Numbered from the stretch's first letter, positions 11,823 through 22,978 are shown. The stretch: DNA of 64,000 nucleotides from Torymus aiolomorphi (GCA_036365515.1 CM070873.1:46481511-46545510), one strand, 5' to 3'. The notes: generated from the sequence alone by a model not told the origin. Numbers and translations are program-made.

Positions 11823-12487
11823 CGCGCTTAGCTACAACGGGACTTTTTTGCACTCAATTTGCGATACCTTTTTTTCTAATTAAGTTTTCTTAAAAATTTA
11901 AAATATAGCGTATTTTTAAATGAAAAACAAACAACTTTGCAATACAAAATTTTGATAAAATTAGTGCAAATAGTGAAAAAAGTCTTATAAACAAATTAAA
12001 TTGCCATTTTTTACTGAAATTTTTAATTAAAAACGTTTAAATAATTATGTAAACTAAATTATAGATAATAATTATCAAGTAGCTTAATAGAATATTATTC
12101 TCTCTTCAAAATGCGAGGTTGAAAGTTGAAAAATTTTCGTTAGAACCGGAGATACAAGCGAAAGAGTGGCCGCGCGATGCTACATCAGAACTTTTTTGCA
12201 CTAAATTTGCTATAACTTTTTTCCTAATTAACTTTTCTTAAAAATTCAAAATCGAGCATATTTCTGAATTAAAAACCAACAATTTTTCAAAAGCAAAATT
12301 TTGATATCTATCAAAGAATTAAAGATACAACGATTTAAACAATTAAATTGTTAATAACAATTTATCTGACCACTTTCAGAACTTCTACCCTCAAAATTCG
12401 TAATCAGGACGAAAAAATACGTATAAAAAACTTGAGTAGAGCAATGGCACTCAATCGGCTACGAAATCATAGCCTGCGCCTAGACTA
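11823..12487. repeat. Right long terminal inverted repeat
   Basis: This is the inverted counterpart of 5095-5930, complete for the outer unit and truncated in the inner unit near 11823. It ends at TAGACTA before the CAG direct repeat. Similarity to the left arm is high with scattered substitutions. Confidence 0.8.
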
Positions 12488-12633
12488 CAGACTAAGGCGG
12501 TTCTCCCAGAAGGGAGATGATAACAACTGCCCGGGGCACACTCACACGGAATGATATGTGCGACGATATTTTCGCACTTCCGATTATGTCGCGCTGCTTT
12601 CTCATTTTCTTGATCCGATGCGACACTCGCTCA

Positions 12634-12640
<7 letters not shown>

Positions 12641-12668
<28 letters not shown>
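12641..12668. repeat. (AC)n microsatellite
   Basis: About 14 uninterrupted AC units. Confidence 0.95.
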
Positions 12669-12671
<3 letters not shown>

Positions 12672-12769
12672 TCTTGGTTAGTAGAACCCGACAGATACGA
12701 CATTCGCGCGATGATGTCCCTTTTTGCCTGGTCGCTAGCTACTTGGAAGTACACACGCTGTACGGTCTG

Positions 12770-13555
12770 TACCTATATGAGGAAATTCAGAAAAAAAATT
12801 TCAACTTTTCCCGTCCCCAAAACTGGTCAAAATTTTTTTTTGAAGGCACACCTTCCGGACGCGGTTTTTCTTCTTTCTCATGTCACAAAATATACGGAGA
12901 AAATAGTGTACAAACGTCTTTGTCTCACATTTTTTTTAAAGTTGAAATTTTTCAAGAAAATGGCAAAAAATCCCTTTTCTTTAAATTTCAGCCATTTAAC
13001 CCAGAAACGATCAACTCAAAGTTTCAGAAAAGAAATTGAAACCAGAAAGAAAGAGCTTTCATTCCCTTTGTTGAAAATTTAAAAATGTGGATTCCCTCAA
13101 AAGTTATAAGGGTTTGAAGTTAATCGTCGAAAAGGCATAAAAATGCACAAATCGCAGGAATCGTCAGCACCGACTTTGAGAGCATTTTTATGCCTTTTCG
13201 ACGTTTAACTTCAAACCCTTATAACTTTTGAAGGATCGATATTTTTGAATTTTCAAAAAAGGGAATGAAAGCTCTTTCTTTCTAGTTTTAATTTCTTTTT
13301 TGATGAGTTAATCGTTTCTGGGCTAAATGGCTGAAGTTTAAAGAAAAGGGGGTTTTTGCCATTTTGTTGAAAAATTTCAACCTTTAGAAAAAATGTGAGA
13401 CAAAGGCGTTTTTAATTATACATGATTTTCTCCGTATATTTTGTGACATAAGAAAGAAGAAAAACCGCGTCCGGAAGATGTGCCTTCAAAAAAAATTTTG
13501 ACCGGTTTTGGGGACGCGAAAAGTTGAAATTTTTTCTGAATTTCCTCGTATACCT
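12770..13555. repeat. Long hairpin element, arms about 375 bp
   Basis: The left arm runs from about 12770 (TGAGGAAATTCAG) to about 13147 (AAAAGGCATAAAAATGCA). The right arm is its inverted copy from about 13183 (GCATTTTTATGCC) to 13555. The loop is about 35 bp. The arms match closely with scattered mismatches. If transcribed from either side it would fold into a long near-perfect duplex. The open frames inside are repeat-derived. Confidence 0.88.
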
Positions 13556-13590
13556 GTTTTACCAGGACGACCTTGTCCCTCCTGCTACCT

Positions 13591-13592
<2 letters not shown>

Positions 13593-13667
<75 letters not shown>
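13593..13667. repeat. (TC)n microsatellite
   Basis: About 37 uninterrupted TC units, immediately right of the long hairpin. Confidence 0.95.
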
Positions 13668-13668
<1 letters not shown>

Positions 13669-13900
13669 CAGTATTGTGTATTTTACGCTTTTTGAACTTT
13701 TTTGAAAAGTTTTTTTTGCAAATCTACGTAATTCTTAAGATTTTGATAATTATTTGTCATTTTTTGCCATTTTCAAACACACGTAATTTTACATCGGATT
13801 ATCCAATTTTAACGATTCTTAGCTTAAAGTAAAGTTTTTTTCTTGTATTGTTTTTTCTTGTGGAAAGTTTGTTGGAGCTATGGCACTGTCAGAAAACTTC

Positions 13901-15777
13901 TATATATGGGAGCGTCCAGCAGAAAAGGGCCACCGAGCGCGCGCGGTGCCTTTTCTCGCGTAAAAGGCGCTCTGTTTAACTCGCTCATAAGCGTATGCTG
14001 CGTCTTTGAAAAAAAAACCAAGCATCTATATTGATAGATTTTTTCCTGCTCTTTCCAATGGTGCCATTGTTTTTATTGCGAAACGCTTTCTTCCGGACGA
14101 AAACTCGAGTTAAATATTGAAAGCCATTTTTCTCAAAGTATATCATGTTTTTTTTTTTCAAAATAAACTACACCATTGGAAAGTACAACTCTTAAGCTTC
14201 AAAACCCTATCTTGGAGAAGTTGGAGAAATAAAGGGTTTAAAAGTAACAACATGAAAAAGACAGCGCCGAGGGTCCGCGCGAGCCCCTCGCGCCCGTGCG
14301 TACGGCACGTTTAAGTGCACGCTCTATTCAATTCGCTAATAATGCATGTGATGGAATAGGTGCTTCCGTGAAAAGCAATGCCACACGAGAAAGTTTACGG
14401 AAAGTATCCGACAATTATATATTGACGCCCCAAGATTTATACAAATGGGCAACTGAGTATTTCAAAAATATTGAGTGCTTTTTTTCATCAAAAGACGATT
14501 ACTTAAAGGCTACAGAAAAGCTACAAAACAGGCTAGCCTCAGCTAAGACAATACCTGGAACTCAATTGTTTCATTGTATTAAATTATTAAATGATGCCAA
14601 AAAGTTAGAACTTAAAAGATTTTCAGCGTCAGAAGATTCTCAATTATATCCACCGATCGAAAAAGAAAAAGTACTTAAAACTCAAACAAAGAAAGAAGCG
14701 GATGTCCGAAAGGACAATTCTTATAAAATCAAAAAAATGTAAAAAAATTAGGATTTAAAGGAAAAGGTAATATTGTTATGCCAGATTAAACAATCTATAA
14801 GGTTATTTTAAATTTCTGTTTCACTGCTTTCAGTGCGTTCATGGATATTTTTATGTTTAATATATTATGTTTTTCAAATTTTGTTATATAAATGAACAAA
14901 GTTCATTGTAATATTATACTAACTGTTACAACTAGATCCACAAAATTATGTCCACGCATTGGCATTGTAAGTTACAAAACATTTTATATTTACAAAAAAG
15001 AAAGGGCGAAATAGCATATCGCGTGTATTAATCCGCCCTTGAGCATAGCGTAAAAAGTTCGGGCAGCCGCTGTCTTTTTGATCTTACTATTTTTGAACTT
15101 TTCATGTTTCAACTTAAAAATATAATATTTTATAGTTTAAGACTTGTACTTTTGAAGAATATAATTCATTTTGAAGAAAAGACTGATATTTTATTGAAAA
15201 AATAGAGTTTAAACATTCAAATGGAATTTTCAACTAGAAGGAAGCATTTCGGAATAAAAATAATAGCGCCATTGGAAAGAGCAGGAAAAAATCTATCGAT
15301 ATATGTCCTTAGTTCTTTTTTCAGAGACTTGGTACACGATTATTAGCGAATTGAATAGAGCGTGCACTTAAACGTGCCGTACGCACGGGCGCGAGGGGCT
15401 CGCGCGGACCCTCGGCGCTGTCTTTTTCATGTTGTTACTTTTAAACCCTTTATTTCTCCAACTTCTCCAAGATAGGGTTTTGAAACTTAAGAGTTGTACT
15501 TTCCAATGGTGTAGTTTATTTTGAAAAAAAACATGATATACTTTGAGAAAAATGGCTTTCAATATTCAACTCGAGTTTTCGTCCGGAAGAACGCGTTTCG
15601 CAATAAAAACAATGGCGCAATTGGAAAGAGCAGAAAAAAATCTATCGATATAGGTCCTTGGTTTTTTTTCAAAGACGCAGCATACGATTATGAGCGAGTT
15701 AAACAGAGCGCCTTTTACGCGAAAAAAGGCACCGCGCGCGCTCGGTGGCCCATTTCTGCTGGACGCTCCCATATATA
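13901..15777 (+). mobile_element. TIR transposon derivative with transposase remnant
   Basis: The 1.88-kb element has arms of about 437 bp. The left arm starts TATATATGGGAGCGTCCAGC near 13901 and ends at about 14341. The right arm, in inverted copy, spans about 15341-15777. A further diverged copy of part of the right arm lies at about 15070-15340, in the same orientation as the arm, so that side holds two sub-units. Between the arms is a fragment of a transposase-like gene and AT-rich filler. Flanking TA-rich sequence hides the target duplication. The element is internally deleted, hence non-autonomous. Confidence 0.75.
14335..14742 (+). pseudogene. C-terminal fragment of a transposase-like protein
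   Basis: From the end of the left arm an open frame reads NACDGIGASVK, then ATRESLRK, then LTPQDLYKWA, a segment with YLKATEKL and finally KTIPGTQLFH, ending at a TAA at 14740-14742 after a Lys-rich tail. The series (CDGIGG-like, ATR-SLR, LTP-DLY-WA, TIPGTQ-FH) is what I recall at the C-terminus of long uncharacterised arthropod and cnidarian transposon proteins. In those the upstream part holds a DDE-like core, which is absent here. The frame begins inside the inverted repeat, so the first residues are repeat-derived. Superfamily not assigned. Confidence 0.55.
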
Positions 15778-16206
15778 ATAAAAATATAATATATGTTCAT
15801 TCATTCTACGTGTTTTAAAATGATTTAAAAATTTACAATGATTTAAGAATTCATTAGTATTTAAAATTTGACCTTATTCCGCTCCGCCGTCGATATATCG
15901 CATACAAAATAGTGTATAAATTTCAAACTGATACATGAAGTGTGATTTTTCAAAATCAGGATTTTTAAAAAAACCGTAAAAAAAATTATAACCTTAAATA
16001 GATGATTCTTTTACCTAAAGGACTTATACGATAAATAAATAAATAGAATAATTTTATTAATTGACAAACTGCAATTTATAATTTTGTTTAATGTAATTTT
16101 TGCTTAGTAGTTTAAAAGTTATTAACAATAAAAAAAGTTAAAGTGAAGTATTAATATTTGATGCACTATTAAAATTTGGTACTTAAACAAAATTCTTAAT
16201 TTTATT
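15778..16206. other. No gene recognised
   Basis: AT-rich spacer between two inverted-repeat elements. No feature can be supported. Confidence 0.5.
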
Positions 16207-16210
16207 TATA

Positions 16211-16380
16211 GCACAGTGTGACCTAAGCCCGCACTTAAGTCACGCGTATCCGTGCGATAAGTAGCCCATTATTGCACCGTGCATATCGCACTCGCTACGC
16301 TCGTGCGCTAACCTCACGGTGCAAAAAAGGACTGCTTAGCGCACGGATAGGTGTGACAGCGGGCTTAGGTTAGGCTGTGC
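16211..16380. mobile_element. 170-bp foldback MITE with TATA target duplication
   Basis: It begins GCACAGTGTGACCTAAGCCC and ends in the inverted counterpart GGGCTTAGGTTAGGCTGTGC. TATA flanks both sides (16207-16210 and 16381-16384). The interior is a near-continuous imperfect palindrome with apex CTCGCTACGCTCG. It has no coding capacity. Confidence 0.8.
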
Positions 16381-16408
16381 TATAAAATATTGTACGATAC
16401 TAGAGTCT

Positions 16409-16475
16409 TAAGTAGCCCATTACACGGCGTGATAGGCTAACTTCACGCCGTGCAATAATGGGCTACACGGAGAAA
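16409..16475. repeat. Small hairpin related to the inner part of the neighbouring MITE
   Basis: GTAGCCCATTACACGGCGTG pairs with CACGCCGTGCAATAATGGGC. The outer stem words also occur inside 16211-16380 (AAGTAGCCCATTATTGCACCG), which suggests a deleted derivative of the same family. Confidence 0.65.
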
Positions 16476-16600
16476 AATAACATAGGAAAAATTACCATAT
16501 TTGATTGTAAGTCGAGGACAGACTGAAATCCTCCACAAAATTGCCATAATTTATGGTAAAAATTGCCATAAATTTATGGCAATTTTTCCTACATTGTAAA
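16476..16600. repeat. Relic of the CACGGAG-ended MITE family
   Basis: CACGGAGAAAAATAACATAG followed by AAAATTACCATA, GACAGACTGAAAT and nested TTGCCATAA/TTATGGCAA palindromes resembles the ends of the intact element at 61742-62460. Only one recognisable end is present. Confidence 0.5.
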
Positions 16601-16749
16601 AACGTTTGTACTTCCTGGGTTTCAGTCAGGTGACCTGCTAGTTTCTTATAAAGATGACATGACTATTGTTTTAAAAATTTTAAATATTTCATGTTCATTT
16701 CTATACTATACCGTTTTGTTATGGTAAAAAAGCGGCTTAATTATATGTA

Positions 16750-17885
16750 ACTGTCGACGTAATATCAGATCTCTTTAATTAGTTTAATCGGTTGGCAACG
16801 TAGCTGTATAAGTGCTAATGAATTATTGTTTATAACAATAAAAATAATTTTTTCTATTTTTCGACAAACACACAGCTGTCTTAAGGCTAAAAAGCGACAA
16901 ATTCCTGTGCCACTAACGAGTCGATGGCGCTCGTCCTTCCTGGGTTTCAGTGAGGTTATCTGAGAACAGTCATACAGTTATTTCGGAGAGCTGTTTGAAT
17001 TACTTGACTATCGACAATTGATTTCAAAACTTCGATTATTTAATTTGCAGTGAACAATGGAAATGTACTATAGATACAATGTGTTGAGCATATATTCGCT
17101 CGAAGAACTAAAAGATTTTTTCGCCAGTATTTATTTGATTTCTTTTACAAAATCGTAAATATTATTATCTTATAGATTATACAAAAAAAACTCATACTTG
17201 CCTTATTTTATACTTTCGTAGAAAGTTTTATTTTTAAATTATTTTTTAAAAAAAGTTCTTTTTGTTACTATTACACTGCAAGAACAAAATCAACATTGCA
17301 ATTTTTATTGTTTTTTTATATATTTTTTGTATTTTTTACTCACGTACGTTGTGATAGTATAAAAATATTCTGATTAAATAAAAAACTGGATGGTAATTGA
17401 AATAAAAATAACTTTAGTAAATTTATCTCAAGTAAATTTATTTATTTGTATATTTCAAAACATTTATAAATTAGTTTACAAATATTCATTATTCATTATT
17501 CATTGTTCATATAATATCATCTATATAAATATTTACAAAATATCATTTACTATATAAGAAACTAAATGAATTGAATTACAATTCGAGACAAAATTGTAAT
17601 AATTATACAGGTAACATGAATATAATCGAATTCAAGGACGTATAAACGAACTTACATTGTTAACCCTTAGCTGGCACACTGGGGTAAAGTATGACAATTT
17701 TTTGGACAATTCGTTGTCGACACGATAGTGTCACAGGAATTTACTGCTTTTAGCCGTAAGACAGCTGTGTGTTTGTAAAAAAATAAAAAAAAATTATTTT
17801 TATTGTTATGAACTTATTAGCACTTATACAGCTTCGTCGCCGACCGATTCAACTAATTAAAGAGATCTGATATCGTCAGCTGAGA
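16750..17885. repeat. Inverted-repeat element, arms about 160-180 bp
   Basis: The left arm (about 16750-16930; ATATCAGATCTCTTTAATTA, then AGCTGTATAAGTGCTAAT, then ACACACAGCTGTCTTA) is matched in inverted order by about 17725-17885. The interior includes a block (about 16970-17235) that recurs inverted at 60685-60965, so this is a dispersed family. A CTGGGTTTCAGT word occurs twice on the left side (16617 and 16942). Confidence 0.65.
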
Positions 17886-19377
17886 GGAATAAGGTACCAA
17901 CTCGAGCGAGCGCATAAGAAGGTACCAACTCGGGCAAACGCGTAATAAGGTATCAACTCAAGCTAATATCGACTAAGTTTCTTGAAGTATAGACAAAAAA
18001 TGCTTTTTTTTTAACCAAGGCTCTAACGTCTGACCAATATTTTAAATTCTGATTTTAAGTAGAGGTTCTAAATTTGTTATAAACACTTCATTTAACACAT
18101 CATACTGCTACTTTATTTTATTTATTATACAAAACATTTTATTATATCTGATCTGAAAACTTGCGCTGACTTCACTATAATTATATTATATTTATGAACA
18201 CTGATCACTTTTTAATAATACAATAAAATATTTGTATCGGGCTGAGCTTATTCCATAAGTCTTCAAAAAAATCCACCAGCTTGAATATGATCTTCAACTA
18301 GATTAACACATTACTTAGTATAACATAAATAATTTGAATTTTATTTATAATTAGTGAATAAAATAGTGCAAAATGCATTTAGTTCATAATTGTTGGCACC
18401 CAGCTAGGAGAAATTTTTGAAAAGAGACCAACTGTACACTACACGAGCAGCAAAAAGGAGCAGAGTTGAGAAATCTAGCCACCAAAATTAAAAACCTGTT
18501 GCTTTTACAGCTTTTACCAGCTCTGACTAACAATTATTGTTACTTGTGTTTATTTATTTAACAAGATTGATTACATAAAGTAAACCCTATAGAGGTAAAC
18601 GCAGTTACCTGTACATAGGCTGGAATAACATTTTATCAAACATCCCCATGGACTTCCATTGTGGGATGTTTGCGTTTGGTAAATCCTTAAAAACTAGTAT
18701 CCCAATTTACAACAACATATTGTATGATTTAAATTATTTAAAAACATCAAGTGTAGTGAATGCGAAGACCGAGAGCTTCATTCTTATCTGGTATTAACGT
18801 TTAAGATCCTTTCATTCCTTCAATACTTTCTTTTAGGGTACACAGGGGAAAATTTGTTAAAAGTAATCCAGCTTTATGAGTCGAAATTCGCATTACAAAC
18901 GCATTAACTATAGCTACAGGATTCCCTTGGCATTTGGGTATCCTGGCACTAATTTTGAAAATTTTCTCTCCAACAGTTCTACGAACGCAGTTAGGTGGTA
19001 GTCTTTGCACTATAAACAGACATGCACCGTCATTAGCACGTAAGTTTTATTGCTTTCACGCAAAAACAGAAAATGGCCATTTCGTGTCTTATCGACTAAG
19101 ATCTACAGTGAGAAATGGTTTATAACAAAAGGTGTAGTTAAGAGTCTAGACACTATGTTAATCGACGCGACACAAGGGAATCGGTACTGTAAACGACAAT
19201 CTGTACCTACTGTAGCCAATAGCGTAAGGGCGCGAAGGCCTTATAATATACATATAGTCCAGAGCTCACAATAGTGGCACGTAGTACTTTAATGCTGTCA
19301 GTTTATGGGTATTTTATTGAAAACTGGTCACTTAAATTGTTATTAAAAATTTTCCTTAAAAAACTGTAAACCGCTGC
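17886..19377. other. No gene recognised
   Basis: AT-rich sequence. Open frames on both strands at 18800-19270 have no family motifs and no supporting splice sites, so I do not call them. Confidence 0.5.
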
Positions 19378-19425
19378 CAAGCCATTGGCACGTAGCTTCC
19401 TCCAAATTAATTTATCTTTCCTATA
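19378..19425 (-). repeat. End fragment of the GAGGAAGC repeat family
   Basis: The inverted form of the family's 3' signature is present: AACCGCTGCCAAGCCATTGG followed by CACGTAGCTTCCTCC. No other part of the family is attached. Confidence 0.7.
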
Positions 19426-19446
19426 TGTATAGCATATATATATAGG

Positions 19447-20085
19447 TAGGGGAGAGTGGTGCTATTTCGTACACGTTCGTACGTTCAGGCAGTTTCGTAA
19501 TCTCCAGTTATTTTATAAGTAAAAACTTTTATCTGGTGTCGGTAAGGTAGATTCAACCTATTAGTAGAGACGAACTTTTGTACACAACTTCATTAAATTA
19601 TTCGAGAATTTGAGTTTGTAACAGTAATTACTCCGTTATTTTTCGAAGCTCGGTATGAAAAATTGGAAGTACACGAAAATTCATCTGAGAATTGTGTGCA
19701 TACAAAATGTTTTCTTAGATAACAATATTTTTGTAGTACAGTTAAAACAAAAATTTTGACGCCTGGTAGACCTCGACACATCAAGATTTTCAGCAGTTTG
19801 GGGCTATTCCGTACAATTCTGTCGGGGCTAATTCCTACGTACCTATAATTAGTATAATGATTTAAAAGATTTTAAAATACACGTACGAAATAGCCGGGGT
19901 ACTTGAAAGAATTTGGCCCGGGGTTGGGGCTATTTCGTAAAAAACGATTTTTTTTTCAATTGAGTGCAAATCAACGATTGACAAATAATAAAGGGTCTAC
20001 AACAATTTTTTAGTCAGTTATAACACTAAACTTAGTGTTAGTACCTCAGTACAGTTAATTTACGAATTAGCCCCACTCTCCCCTA
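19447..20085. mobile_element. Non-autonomous element with TAGGGGAGAGTGG ends
   Basis: The 639-bp block starts TAGGGGAGAGTGGTGCTATT and ends with the inverted AATTAGCCCCACTCTCCCCTA. The word GGGGCTATTTCGTA and variants recur through the interior (near 19800, 19825 and 19925). It has no coding capacity. Similar GGGGAGAGTGGGGCTAATTCG-type repeats are, to my knowledge, widespread in insect genomes. Confidence 0.75.
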
Positions 20086-20814
20086 TACAATGTGTACATT
20101 AGGAAACACAAAATGTAAACACAATATATCTATATATATATGGAAGTTTTCTAACAGTGATGTAATGATCAGTGACTGTTTTTCAATCCTTTTTTCTTTG
20201 TTAAATTTCCGTAAAAAAATTGATGCGCGCGGGTTAAAACTGTGTCACACTACCATTTTGGGGAAATTTTTTGTAGAATTGCATATACATCAATAAGCTA
20301 TTGTAATAATAATTGAAAAACATTTTAATTTAAAAATAAAGATAAAATATTTTACTTTTGATCTTCATTCATATTCCGTTTAATATTCCAGAAGCTCATG
20401 CTGCTGATTAATACACGTGGCAATACAAAGAAACAAAAGCGTCGCTGCATCAAAGTGCCCAAGAATATTCAAATTAATGCATTCACTCCTAAAAATACAA
20501 AACTTTTTATTAACTTTTTGACTTGTTATTTTCATTTAAAATCACTCTCAAAGTAACTAAAACTTTTTATTCTAATATTTTTGCTTTTCCAAATACAGTG
20601 CACCAATTGTGTTTTCTCAACTAAAAAATATTATAACATGTCGGCTTCAAAATTAAAACTCAAAAAAATCGCAAATTTTTATTTTCTAAACTAGGATTTT
20701 TAATATGAAAAAAATAGAGCGATCAGTATACTTTAAACACGATTCATCAGAAGGTGTAGTAGTGTTAATTTAAGGATCTATGAATGATTTTCATGTGTGT
20801 ATTGTAAATTTTAC
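20086..20814. other. No gene recognised
   Basis: AT-rich spacer. A possible acceptor and open stretch near 20392-20540 is too short and unlike any family I know, so it is left unassigned. Confidence 0.45.
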
Positions 20815-22978
20815 AAGGTAACTCGGGATAATTCGGTCACTACTCTAATTCGACTATTTTTCTAGCTCTCTATCTTCAATTATCCGAAAGCTTAAATAAC
20901 CAATGTCGACAGCTTCCAAATATGAAAAATATACCGTATAAATTGTTTTTAATTGTTTGAGAATGATCGCTAAATTTTTATGTAAGTTTCTGTTTTCAAT
21001 TTTCAGCGAGTTACGCATTTTATAAAGTAAAAAAGCAAGTATTTCGTTTATAGTCGAAATATAAGATAAAAAGCCCAATTAAAAGTGATACGGGCAGAAA
21101 GGCGAGGTTTTTTCCTTGAAATTCGTATGCAAGTCATATTCAAATTTTTTTTTGTTGTACTTTATAAAACTAAAATACTTTCGCGTCTATAATTCACCTA
21201 ATTCGGTCAACTTTTGACCGCATTAGTGAATACGATGTTTAAACCCAAGATAAATAGTTTTGTTCCTGTTACATTCTTTGTAAGCTTTTTCGTTTTCTAT
21301 TTCTTTTATTAAGTCAAAATTTATCTCTCAAGATAAGCAGGTGCATATACGTGACGGATGTGAAAATGGTCGCCGTCACGTGGGCTGTACAGTGGCAATC
21401 GAAGAGGATTGTTGCAGGTGCATTTTTTTCTACCTGATTAATCGATTGATTCGATTAGGTAGACTACCGCAAAATGTGCACTTCTTTCATCTTTCTTTTA
21501 TTACTTTTTATGTTGCTAAGCAACTATATTAGGAATCGAACGAGGGGGATTTTTTCTCCTGTTAACCGTTGAACAAATACGTTGTCTTAGTACTTAACCT
21601 CTTCTACAATAAAGTTAATAAAAATACTACTGCTGTTAAACTCATTTCATTTTCCGCGTTTCATACAAATTTTTAAGTATGTATATGTATTGCTATTGTT
21701 GTTAAGGTGAATAATAATATTATTATTATTATTCATGTATTAAAACATAAGAATGCATATTATACATAAATATACGTAGTCAAATCAACGGAAATGTGAA
21801 TAGCGCATAACCGGCGTAACGTCGCCAACCGATGAGCGCAGCAAAAACTCCAATAATTGCAAATAACAAAGAGCTTATTTTACGAAAGTCATTTAAAAGA
21901 AATGGTGAAGTTGTAGACAATAAAGAATACAAAATAGAGTGATGTAAAAATAAAAAACAAAAAAGTTGTGTAATGTAGTTGTGTACCAGTAAAAAGAAAC
22001 AAAATCATATTTCCTGGTTTCGTAGAATCTGCAAAGAAGAAGTGATTCAATAGATATGAGAAGGTATGAAATTCATGTTATGTTCACGAAGTCATTTAGG
22101 TGTCCATTTTATGAGAAGAACTTTGAAAATGTGGTTAGCAGCAGTCAATTTCCTTGATTAAAATGAATTTTTTGTTTCGTTTACGGCAGAATCCTATATA
22201 GAATTCGAAAAGCATTTATAGAATACATTATAATGTAAAAGAAGTCCTGTATTTCCTTTATACTTAAGGGGATGCCATACTCGTACCATTACCGACCGAG
22301 CAATTCACACAGTTTCAAGCTGATTAAAAATAAAATACGTCGAATCACAAAAAATCAAGAGAACACTCTTTTGTGTTTTTTAACGTTCTATCATCCAGTC
22401 AAAGTTTGGAGTCGAAATATCAAGTCATTTTTGCAAAAACTTTGAACGAAATTAAATTTCGCTTTGTTCAAAGTTTTTGCAAAAATGACTTGATATTTCG
22501 ACTCCAAACTTTGACTGGATGATAGAACGTTAAAAAACACAGAAGAGTGTTCTCTTGATTTTTTGTGATTCGACGTATTTTATTTTTAATCAGCTTGAAA
22601 CTGTGTGAATTGCTCGGTCGGTAATAGTACGAGTAAGGCATCCCCTTAATATTATTTATATGAAATTTATAATTAAATAAAGTATTTTTATATACTTAAT
22701 ATTTATATTATTAACTTTTGAAGTTTATATAAGTTTCCTTTACTGTTTTTTCAGTATTGGCCGAATTAGGTAACGCGTCACCCAATTCGACCAAAACGCA
22801 TATTTTACACTTTTGCACCATATATAAAGCCAATATCATATTTGGGGCATTCCTAATTGTTTTCTTGGTAGTATAATTAGTATACTTTAAAGCCTTTCTT
22901 ATATTTTTTCCCAAAGCATTTACAGAAGAAGATAGAAAATTTTCCGTTTAAGGTGACCGAATTACCCCAAGTTACCTT
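20815..22978. mobile_element. Inverted-repeat element with AAGGTAAC ends, carrying a nested MITE
   Basis: The left end AAGGTAACTCGGGATAATTC and the right end (inverted) AAGGTAACTTGGGGTAATTC define a 2.16-kb unit. ATTCGGTCA words recur near both ends and within (near 20832, 21200, 22770 and 22950). A 378-bp palindromic MITE interrupts it at 22268-22645; without that the unit is about 1.8 kb. A short (ATT)n tract lies near 21712-21735. No intact protein was found. Confidence 0.7.
22268..22645. mobile_element. Near-perfect 378-bp palindromic MITE, TTAA target duplication
   Basis: GGGGATGCCATACTCGTACC pairs with GGTAATAGTACGAGTAAGGC, and pairing continues almost without mismatch to a centre near 22450 with a loop of about 20 bases. 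TTAA flanks both ends (22264-22267 and 22646-22649), which points to a TTAA-targeting transposase such as piggyBac or Kolobok. The arms differ at only a few positions. Confidence 0.9.

Larger units (their letters stand above)
5095..12487 (-). mobile_element. Academ-like DNA transposon, near-complete copy
   Basis: A 7.4-kb unit whose ends are inverted copies starting TAGTCTAGGCGCAGGC. The match extends hundreds of bases inward. Both ends are flanked by CAG (5092-5094 and 12488-12490), a plausible 3-bp target duplication. It contains one spliced minus-strand gene that combines a Cys-rich N-terminus, a transposase-like core, an XPG/FEN-type nuclease and a Cys-rich C-terminus. In established knowledge, an XPG-type nuclease together with a 3-4 bp target duplication is characteristic of the Academ superfamily. 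That assignment is inference from domain composition. The coding region carries inactivating lesions, so this copy is probably not autonomous now. Confidence 0.72.

Noticed and set aside
12493..12520. AAGGCGGTTCTCCCAG resembling part of U1 snRNA; a weaker echo near 27200
   Set aside because: The match does not extend to the 5' splice-site recognition sequence, the stem-loops or the Sm site.
20392..20540. Possible exon after a TTCCAG acceptor, with a Lys/Arg-rich frame
   Set aside because: No family resemblance, no donor with matching phase and no neighbouring exons.
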